Assembly (NCBI GenBank): GCA_009746045.1
Contig: RPFO01000132.1
Coordinates: 1,010,590-1,074,589 of the forward strand
DNA length: 64,000 bases
Reading direction: 5' to 3'
DNA from: Mesostigma viride
Taxonomy: Eukaryota > Streptophyta > Mesostigmatophyceae > Mesostigmatales > Mesostigmataceae
Below the pieces are notes generated by a model. The model was not told where the DNA came from. It did not search any database and saw only the letters and a program-made list of their open reading frames with translations. The number at the start of each line of letters is the position of its first letter. The first letter of the stretch is position 1. Positions 56,701-64,000 of the stretch are shown here, piece after piece. Both the position numbers and the translations under genes were made by a program.

Positions 56701-59700
56701 ACCACACCGTTTGAGCCTCTTGGGTAATGCTACATACAACGTATACACCCACACGTACCACCCCACCCCACCCACCCCCACCCCCACCCCCACCCCCCGC
56801 CCCCCCCCATCCCCCCCCCCCCCCCCCCCCCCCCACCCCCACCCCCACCCCCACCCCCACCCCCACCCCCACCCCCACCCCCCCACCCCCACATACTTGC
56901 TACATGCACCGTATACCACGCAGCCATGCATGCATGTTTAGTTTTGAACAGAAACATGGTGCAGGGTGATCACAGGCAGGGAGGACCCGTTGGCCCCTGC
57001 ATACGGCCGCCTGCACATGACACGCCCACAGGCCATAGCCCCACACCCACCGGTCTCCGTGGTGGCCTCGATGCTGTCGAACTTCCCCACCACGACTGCC
57101 AGCAAATAGGTGGACATGGGCGGCGACTGCTGGAAGCGCACCGAGTGCACACCCGCCTCATGCGTTTGCACCTCGCTGACGGGCATGTTGGAGAGTGCCA
57201 GCGCATCGGTGGGTGCGACGACGGTGACGTCAAATGTGGCCTGAGGTAGGTAGTGGGGGGGGGAGGGGGAGGAGGGGAGGTGGCCCATGCAGGCACCCAA
57301 ACGAGGGGCCATGCAAAAACACGGGCGTGTGTGACAGCAGACAAGCATGCATGAATCAGAACGCTCTACTTGTAACTTACTTTTATAAGTAACGTTCTCA
57401 ATAATTCAAACAAACAATTCCGTTGCTTAGTATCCAACTCAATAGAATAAAATTAAAAATAATATCGTCAGAAAAACTTGGCGGCAGAAAGGGATGTGGC
57501 TCTCGAGGCACGCGCCCACCGCAGCGTGAAATCTGAGGAAGCCTCTGCCATCACCCGATCATAGCGTGCGCCAGACGACTCCGATGACTCGGGGCATGGC
57601 AGCCATGCAAGAGTTCTGACCATGATAGCCCGCATTCCACACCACGATGAAGCGGGCAATCAGCCGGCCTGAGCTTTTTTCTGCACCCTCCATGGGCAGA
57701 TGGCCCCGCATCACATGCGACCGATCTCATGCCAATCATCAAGTATGCTGACATCAGAACATGCAGCACATGATGCTGTGACACACCTTAAAAGCTGGCT
57801 CGTCCCAGCAGCTGGCAGATGTCACCGGAGGACGAAGACGGGGGGCGTACGAGAGTGCATGGCCCAGCCAGATGTACATGCCAGACGTAACGAGGTGCCG
57901 CGCGCGACAGCGCAGCAGAGCATGGATACCACCACGTCAGGCGCACGCTCATGTCAGACGTGGGCTGACTTCCACCGAGGCTACCACAGCAACCGATGTT
58001 TTTGCACACATCAGCGGCACCTCCAATAAAACTTCCGGTGGCCATACGGGTTAGAGGGTCCAAATGGATCCCATATATGCCGACAGAGTGAAGTTGAAGG
58101 AAGGAAGGAAGCCATGCCCTGGCTTCTCATCAAATTCGTGGACCGTGAGTCTACTATATCTACAATACAATGTGTCTACTATATCTACAATACAATGTGT
58201 CTACTATATCTACAATACATCCGCGACACGCCTCGGCTTGCTTCCTCAGAATGCACTGCTTGACAAATTTATGACTAGTTGCATGCCCTTAAACCTAGTG
58301 CACGCAAGCCGCTGCACCAGCCAAGGAGATACTAGCCGTCCTTTCCCATTCCATTCTGGTTAGCTCGGTTCACGGGCAGTCTATGGCAAGTCAACACCCG
58401 AGGCACGCACGCATGCAACTCCTGCGAACACCCAGGCAACAGCTGGGGAGAAAACTTTCAGACATTTTTTTGAAGCTCTTGAAAAGTTTTCTGTGCGTGC
58501 CCATCAAAGGCCATGTGGGGTGACGCCCCTGCGCGCCACGTTTGGAGGGATGCAGACCCAGGCACTGTAGTCAGTGGCATGCGAGAACACCCACACAAGT
58601 GCGAGTGTGCCGGCGATGCTGCCAGCAACTACTCGCCCTGGCGTGCAGGCGCCATGGGGCGGCCATGCCCGCAACCACGGACCATGGCCGCATGTGCCCG
58701 CAACCACGGACCATGGCCGCATGTGCCCGCAACCACGGACCATGGCTGCATGTGCCCGCAACCACGGACCATGGCCGCATGTGCCCGCAACCACGGACCA
58801 TGGCCGCATGTGCCCGCAACCACGGACCATGGCCGCATGTGCCCGCAACCACGGACCATGGCCGCATGTGCCCGCAACCACGGACCATGGCCGCATGTGC
58901 CCGCAACCATGGCCGCATGTGCCCGCAACCACGGACCATGGCCGCATGTGCCCGCAACCACGGACCATGGCCGCATGTGCCCGCAACCACGGACCATGGC
59001 CGCATGTGCCCGCAACCACGGACCATGGCTACTAAGGGTCCTTCCACGCTGGGTCCGATGCATCCAATTTTAAGTGGTCACGTCGGTCACTGTACCGGTC
59101 ACTGTGCTTCGGCAGTTGGGCCGGACTTACCGTAGTAGCGCCTATTTCCTCCGCGGACGTAGAACGATTTCTCAGCTACGGCCAATTGCCTTAACTTTAA
59201 TGGGTAAAGTTACGGGGACGCGGGCAGTCCGTCGTCACGTTGTGAGCTACTACGGGCTACTTCATACTTCAGCAACGACAACAATTTCGGCTTGTCCCAC
59301 CCTTTTGGGGTGGGACAAGCCGATATTGGTTTGGCCCAGCCAAAAGTACGGACAGATCTGAACTTTTTGAGGACAATGGTGACAAGCGTGGAAGGGTCGG
59401 GACCTGATGTTGGAATACGGTGTCCACTGTCCCAGCGTGGAAGGGTCGGGACCTGATGTTGGAATACGGTGTCCACTGTCCCAGCGTGGAAGGGGCGGGA
59501 CCTGATGTTGGAATACGGTGTCCACTGTCCCAGCGTGGAAGGGGCGGGACCTGATGTTGGAATACGGTGTCCACTGTCCCAGCGTGGAAGGGGCGGGACC
59601 TGATGTTGGAATACGGTGTCCACTGTCCCAGCGTGGAAGGGGCGGGACCTGATGTTGGAATACGGTGTCCACTGTCCCAGCGTGGAAGGGGCGGGACCTG

Positions 59701-62700
59701 ATGTTGGAATACGGTGTCCACTGTCCCAGCGTGGAAGGGGCGGGACCTGATGTTGGAATACGGTGTCCACTGTCCCAGCGTGGAAGGGTCGGGACCTGAT
59801 GTTGGAATACGGTGTCCACTGTCCCAGCGTGGAAGGGTCGGGACCTGATGTTGGAATACGGTGTCCACTGTCCCAGCGTGGAAGGGGCTGGAGGAAATAG
59901 GTCGTACACCCCTAAAAAAAATTGGTCCGCACCCAGCGTGGAAGGGCCCTAATACGAGCCCACGGGTATGAGCGCATCGGTCCTAGAGCCAAATCACGGT
60001 GGCGTGCGAGGTACTGTGCGCCCATGGGTACTATGGCACGGGTGCCTTGGCACTGGTACAGGCACAATACAACAGAAAAAGCGACGGCACTCACGGGTCG
60101 CGCATGAATCACTCACGGGAAGCACATGCGCGCATCGGTGGGCTCGAATTGGGTCACCGCCACCGGCTGCGGTTCGCCGTTGCCCGACTGGACACTGGCA
60201 GGGTGGGCGCACAGAAGGAAGATGGGGTACGTGGCGCCACAGCAACACAGGTGGGCCAGGGGTGGGGCCCAATGATGGGGCCCAGCAAATGAGGGGTTGG
60301 GAGGTGAGGGATGCGGTGGCAAGGCGGCCCGCCGAGCACAGGCCATGAAGCGTGTGCGCACAGCGGCCAGCGAACGACGAGCACTGCCGCATGATACCAA
60401 GTGGACGCGTCATGATAGATTGCTGTGTGAGAGACGTGGGAGAGCCGCGCTATGATCGAGGCCACCGCAGCGGATACGTGAGCGATGAAGAGTAGACATG
60501 TGTGCCTGGGCTGTGCAGAGGCCGGGAATGTGGGCCCCCCTAGAATCCCCCCATTTAGCGGGTCGTCCGCCGGTCGGCAACCAGCACTTGTTCTGCCGAC
60601 TGAGTACTGTCGTAGGGGACACACCAGAAGTGGGAGGGTGAAACCGTACATGTGGTCCCAGCCAGAGGCAAGCCACACCTGGGCCGAATAATTCCAAAAA
60701 GCCACCCTTTACAGTTGGAATATTTGGAATACAACCACCAGATAGCTGGGCATGTGCCTGTGCTTGTAGCGCTTGATCACGTGCCGTATCACATCAGCAA
60801 CCGTGGGCGCGTGAGCAGGACTAAGGAGGAGAGATGCCCCTTGTGTGACACGCGCCCGCTGGCATCATGGGCCAGGGAGGCCCACCGGCGGCTTCCCATT
60901 ATTCCTCGACGTGGACATGACCATAATAAATGGAGTCCTTGACGGATGAGCCCCGATAGTGCGCGCATGGGGTGGCAAGCTGAAAGCCACCCCGGCCTCC
61001 CCGCTGCCACCCCTGCCCTAACAACGTGGCTTAGCAGCGGTAGGAGCCCTCTAATTCCCACCCCCGGTACTAGCTCTGCGTCGTTGCTCGCTTGCGCTAG
61101 AAGCCCTTGATGCAACCCGCTGTAGAATCCGTTGACATGTCCATACGCCACCACCATCCCTCTCCATGTGCGTGCGCCACCCCTCACCTACACTAAAAGC
61201 CCTTCACACATTACCGCCTACTTCCATACGCCAGTGCTTACCTGCGGTAGAAGCCCTTCATGTTGTCGTTGAGCTCCCCCTTGAAGGTAATGTGCAGAAT
61301 GAGCGCACCCGGCGGCAGCACGGCCGGGTCGTGTCGCGAGAAGCGCAGGTAGAGCGTCTCGGTCTTGTCAAACACCCAGATGTCCGTGGCAGGGAGTACC
61401 TGGAGATAATGGGCAAGAGGGGGGGAGGAAAAACCCAGTGTTCCCAACAGGGAGATAGCCCCAGGGGTGGCGGATGCACACACATGACACAGGGCACGGT
61501 TCCAGGAAAGGGGGATGTTAGCACTGAGCACGGTTCCATTTCCCTACACACCCTATTCCATTCCATATATCCCACACACGATTAATTAATGAATTAATTA
61601 CTCCAGGAAAGGGGGATGTTAGCACCGGGCACGGTTCCATTTCCCTACACACCCTATTCCATTCCACATATCCCACACACGATGGAACCAGCCATACCCA
61701 ACAAACCAGCCACGCCATACAACCATGTCCTACCTGTAAGCTATGCATATCAATATATCAACATGCAGCGCGCCCCTCCACACCCAGCCAACCACCGTGC
61801 CCCGCCAAACCCAGCCACCCACCTTGCCCCGTGAGGTGCCCCCCCCCTGTGTGCCAGCGGGTAAGGGAAAGATCACAGACGCTGATGTTATGGCCAGCTT
61901 GGCCGCGTTGAGGATGATGTGGTCGGTGGCAGACGCCAGGGTCACATCGATCTCCACCGCGCCGTGGAAGACCGACTCGGTCAGGGAAGGGGTTAACGTG
62001 AGGCGGTAGGCAGAGGGGACCACCTGCGCGCCGCACGGGAGCGGGCAGGAGGGAAAGAATGGGGGGAAGGAGAAAGGAGGCAGAGGAGAAAGGGGGGGAG
62101 GGGAATAAGAGGGGGGGGAGGGGGCAAGGCGAGTAAACAGAAAAAAGGGGTTTGGGGGTGAGGAGGGAACATGCGGGGGTGAGGGTTGGTACTAAAGCTG
62201 CGACCGGCCGCACGTGGGTGGTAGTAATGTACCCGCCCAGGCTGCTGTAAGTGCCATGCTTGCGCCCGTGGCCGGCACGTGTGCGGGATACTCGAGGATG
62301 CACCCTGCACGCAAGTGTACCCTCACCATGCATGGGCGGGTTGCGTACGCAAGTGATGCCTTTGCATGGACGAGCTCCATACGCAAGTAATGCCATCGCA
62401 TCGACAGGATGCTGGTGGATGCGTGGATGGCACGCCAACGCCACATTCCAACCAGCAAGAACCTAGTTCAGGATGGGCACGCCATGCTGTCGTCATCCTG
62501 CATATGGGTGGGTCTATTAGGTGGGCCCCCCCCCCGGTGCATGGGGTCATCCCACTAATAAAATATAGTCGTACCAACAGGATAGCAAAGCTTGCAACAA
62601 TCGCACGGGATTGAAACAAGGGCAGTGACAAAATTTCCCATGTGCCCGCCTCGACTACAGTACTGTAGTGACGTTGAAGCAAGCTTCCTTGTAGCTAACA

Positions 62701-62966
62701 GCACAATGAATTTTTCTATCAATATGTCCAGCAAGATGTAGTGTCAAGGAACTCAGGGGTGGCTAAAACGTCAATAATGTCGGGACGGTTTCCACCCTGC
62801 CGTCAGCAGAAATCGGAGCGATGAATAAAGCAGCAGTGCGCAAGAAACTCACATCGAGTGGTAACCTCGGGGATCCCTCGCTGGCGTGTTTGTCTGATTT
62901 CTTCCACGTCCACTTGGCGATTACCGCAGCTGCCGTGGTCGCCGCGACCACCACCCACTTCGTCAT
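50772..62966 (-). CDS. APM1: M1-family zinc aminopeptidase with N-terminal membrane anchor (12 exons, 979 aa)
   Basis: Removes N-terminal residues from peptides; closest in pattern to plant APM1 and puromycin-sensitive aminopeptidase. Exons in coding order: 62853-62966, 61823-62023, 61242-61399, 60117-60194, 57787-57811, 57051-57240, 56057-56150, 55495-55686, 54665-54911, 53331-53956, 52092-52464, 50772-51413; every junction is GT-AG and in phase. Residues 5-18 ([14 protein letters not shown]) form a short hydrophobic segment, flanked by KK, suggesting a type II anchor. Motifs: [50 protein letters not shown] (309-313), HELAH (345-349) with third zinc ligand E368 in WLNEGFASW, and Tyr431 in SYCKGAS. 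The C-terminal helical domain (ERAP1-type) includes [15 protein letters not shown] Gly/Ala/Ser-rich insert near residue 670-690 and about 19 extra residues at the end of exon 2 are lineage-specific. It is convergent with RPL18. Confidence 0.96.
52915..53195. repeat. 15-bp minisatellite in aminopeptidase intron
   Basis: CACCTGCCTGTAGC(C) and CACCTGCCTGTGGC(C) repeat about 18 times between the exons 53331-53956 and 52092-52464. On the minus strand each unit contains CAGGCAGGTG, resembling the adjacent exon edge GGACAG|GTG. Confidence 0.95.
53268..53293. repeat. Intronic copy of aminopeptidase exon 10 donor edge
   Basis: TCACCTGTCCTGGAGCAAGT repeats TCACCTGTCCTCCAGCAAGC (53327-53346). The minus-strand copy keeps GGACAG|GTGACT. 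Confidence 0.88.
54608..54632. repeat. Intronic copy of aminopeptidase exon 9 donor edge
   Basis: GATGGCCCACCGTGCAGTGA repeats GATGGCCCACCTTGCAGTAG (54655-54674), 45 bp away. The GT is retained (CACG|GTGGGC on the minus strand). Confidence 0.88.
55433..55460. repeat. Intronic copy of aminopeptidase exon 8 (HELAHQW) donor edge
   Basis: CTCACCACCGGCGCGCCAGC repeats CTCACCACTGGTGCGCCAGC (55490-55509), 55 bp away. It retains a G|GTGAGA donor on the minus strand. Confidence 0.9.
56015..56036. repeat. Intronic copy of aminopeptidase exon 7 donor edge
   Basis: GAAGAAATACGCACTTTCTC repeats AAAGAAATACGCACTTTTCG (56044-56063), 28 bp away. Both have the AAA|GTGCGTATTTC donor on the minus strand. Confidence 0.9.
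56755..56892. repeat. (CACCCC)n / poly(C) tract
   Basis: CACCCC hexamers flank a run of about 23 C with few interruptions, in the intron between the aminopeptidase exons 57051-57240 and 56057-56150. Confidence 0.96.
57365..57786. other. Aminopeptidase intron; no gene recognised
   Basis: AT-rich at 57365-57470, with a minus open frame at 57468-57659 that has no recognisable domain. No array is present. Confidence 0.45.
58148..58222. repeat. 25-bp tandem repeat, 3 copies
   Basis: GTCTACTATATCTACAATAC (plus AATGT) recurs three times in the 2.3-kb intron upstream, in gene sense, of the 25-nt aminopeptidase exon. Confidence 0.93.
58665..59033. repeat. 29-bp minisatellite, about 12 copies
   Basis: CCATGGCCGCATGTGCCCGC plus AACCACGGA repeats with a 29-bp period; one unit (near 58905) is shortened. 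All frames on both strands stay open for more than 130 codons because the unit has no stops. Confidence 0.96.
59382..59892. repeat. 49-bp minisatellite, about 10 copies
   Basis: CCCAGCGTGGAAGGGGCGGG plus ACCTGATGTTGGAATACGGTG and TCCACTGT has a 49-bp period. The central units carry GGGGCGGG and the outer units GGGTCGGG, a block pattern typical of recent internal amplification. Confidence 0.96.
60086..60109. repeat. Intronic copy of aminopeptidase exon 4 donor edge
   Basis: GCACTCACGGGTCGCGCATG repeats TCACTCACGGGAAGCACATG (60109-60128), 22 bp away. The minus-strand copy keeps CCC|GTGAGTG. Confidence 0.82.
61088..61211. repeat. Two degenerate intronic copies of aminopeptidase exon 3 donor edge
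   Basis: The true edge GCTTACCTGCGGTAGAAGCC (61236-61255) plus CTTCATG is echoed at 61182 (CCTCACCTACACTAAAAGCC) and 61090 (GCTTGCGCTAGAAGCCCTTG). The nearer copy keeps a minus-strand GTAG|GTGAGG donor. CCATACGCCA also repeats, at 61141 and 61224. Confidence 0.8.
61502..61682. repeat. 81-bp direct repeat flanking a TAATTAAT insert
   Basis: CCAGGAAAGGGGGATGTTAG through CCCACACACGAT occurs at 61502-61582 and 61602-61682 with three differences. Between them is only TTAATTAATGAATTAATTACT-like sequence of about 20 bp. It lies in an aminopeptidase intron. Confidence 0.92.
61783..61808. repeat. Intronic copy of aminopeptidase exon 2 donor edge
   Basis: CCCAGCCAACCACCGTGCCC plus CGCCAA repeats CCCAGCCACCCACCTTGCCC plus CGTGAG (61810-61835), directly in tandem. 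The copy keeps CACG|GTGGTT on the minus strand. Confidence 0.85.
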
Positions 62967-63420
62967 AGCTGATTAGATTCGCAAAATTCTAGTACACTAA
63001 AGGCAAGAAAAACTTGCGTCACGACGATGTCACCCTTGCAAACAACAATGTACTCGGCGTTTATGCCCCAAACGCGAATCGCATCCCAGCCCAACGTGCA
63101 CGCTAAACCCGCAGCTTGAAAGCCTGCAGTTTCGTTTTCGGCTGACTACGCCCCGATAATTTATATTACCTCATTGCCAACCCGCACACTTGACGGGACG
63201 GTGTTTCAGGCTGAATACTGCAAAGTCTCAAACGAGTGCGTTTCACGAAGGTCACAGCCGATTGACATCCATTATTAATTTGCCTTCCATAATTTACTGC
63301 GTACAGTAGCGCTTGCGTACCGTGACAGTTTTTGAGTTGGGCTACAGTTAGCATTATTGTGGCACCAGGCTAGCACTGACGTCTGAAAGCAAAACTTACG
63401 GACGCGGGACGCCTGTTATC
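62967..63420. other. Upstream flank of the aminopeptidase gene; no gene recognised
   Basis: The aminopeptidase promoter should lie here. No clear TATA or other element was seen, and the short open frames have no domain. Confidence 0.45.
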
Positions 63421-63424
63421 GAAT

Positions 63425-63802
63425 GCGTTGTTGTTGTTGTTGCCCACGCCGCTATCGAATGCGTAGGCCGGTAGGCGTTAGTTAGTTTAGTTAGTTGAAT
63501 CCCACGAAGGTTGTTGTTGTTGTTGTTGCCCACGCCGCACATGGGCAGCAGAGATTTGGAAACGGCCGAGGCCAGGACACTGAACAGCATGCCATCACAA
63601 ACAGACAAGAACCAAAGATACTCAGCGGGTACATATACGGTATCCTGCCCATGTGTGGCGTGGGCAACAACAACCACAAGAACAACAACAACAGATCGTG
63701 GTGTACGGTGTGCTTCAGCACAACCTCTGTCCGGGCCGGAGTTGCTTCGTACGTATTGCCACCGTAACACGTTGTTGTTGTTGTTGTGTCCCACGCCTGT
63801 TT
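63425..63802. repeat. Four hairpin/(GTT)n repeats (family C) in alternating orientation
   Basis: GTTGTTGCCCACGCCG cores occur at 63434 and 63522, the inverse TGCCCATGTGTGGCGTGGGC plus AACAACAAC at 63647, and a plus-oriented GTTGTTGTG.CCCACGCC at 63770. The 63511-63690 pair forms inverted termini of about 32 bp around a 110-bp core. Confidence 0.8.
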
Positions 63803-64000
63803 TTGTACGTCTGTAAAGATTCGACTTAAGACTTAAGAGTAAAGACCTTCTGCGTGGGAAACAACTGAACTGAATTGAACTGAAAGACCTTCTGCGGACG
63901 GCTTCTGGGCGGTTTCAGGCCTGCTGCCACGGTGAAGCGACTCGCGAGTCGCGAGCCAAGTCAGCCAAATCCCCCCGTTCCCCACCACTCGCCGCGTCAG

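Noticed and set aside
58504-59909. Repeat proteins of 140-215 codons from the 29-bp and 49-bp arrays
   Set aside because: They are open on both strands and in multiple frames, inside an aminopeptidase intron.

Overview
The window is nuclear DNA from a eukaryote with many introns and many repeats, most likely a green-lineage alga. The lineage call rests on interstitial TTTAGGG (plant-type telomere) tracts at 17.1 and 34.2 kb, a plant-like DRP3 dynamin, a plant-like M1 aminopeptidase, and a UGUAA-like motif just before the AATAAA after RPL18. The species cannot be fixed from sequence alone. Introns have GT-AG ends, and each contains private micro- or minisatellites.

Layout. 0-1.1 kb: a 76-bp tandem repeat and one orphan exon resembling the N-terminal domain of fungal-type biotin-protein ligase (+). 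2.4-7.1 kb: transposon debris, including a 5'-truncated non-LTR retrotransposon with intact target-site duplications and a nested antisense copy of its own 3' end. 8.0-28.2 kb: a dynamin-related GTPase (DRP3/Dnm1 class) on the minus strand, modelled here as 18 exons encoding 893 residues, with introns filled by tandem arrays of 18, 26, 39, 43, 58 and 75 bp. 29.1-38.0 kb: a divergent plus-strand gene of 9 exons and 265 residues, homologous to SPRING (C12orf49/UPF0454), with a signal peptide and a cysteine-rich body. 38-41.9 kb: mobile-element remnants. 41.9-42.8 kb: a single-exon coiled-coil ORF (-). 44.0-47.2 kb: ribosomal protein eL18 (RPL18, +, 6 exons, 188 residues), whose first coding exon is only the ATG. 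47.5-50.6 kb: SINE-like and LINE fragments. 50.8-63.0 kb: a membrane-anchored M1 zinc aminopeptidase (-, 12 exons, 979 residues). 63-64 kb: inverted copies of a hairpin/(GTT)n repeat.

The genes are unrelated housekeeping or organelle-dynamics genes, not a pathway cluster. Exon models were built by joining conserved protein segments through GT-AG sites with matching phase. In the four main genes every modelled junction keeps frame.

The most unusual observation is structural. At many exon edges, a 20-55 bp segment spanning the splice site (exon end plus splice signal) is repeated nearby inside the adjacent intron, often keeping a usable GT. Examples occur in the dynamin, SPRING and aminopeptidase genes, and in several places the junction sequence appears to have been amplified into a whole intronic array. 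RPL18, the most constrained gene, shows no clear case.
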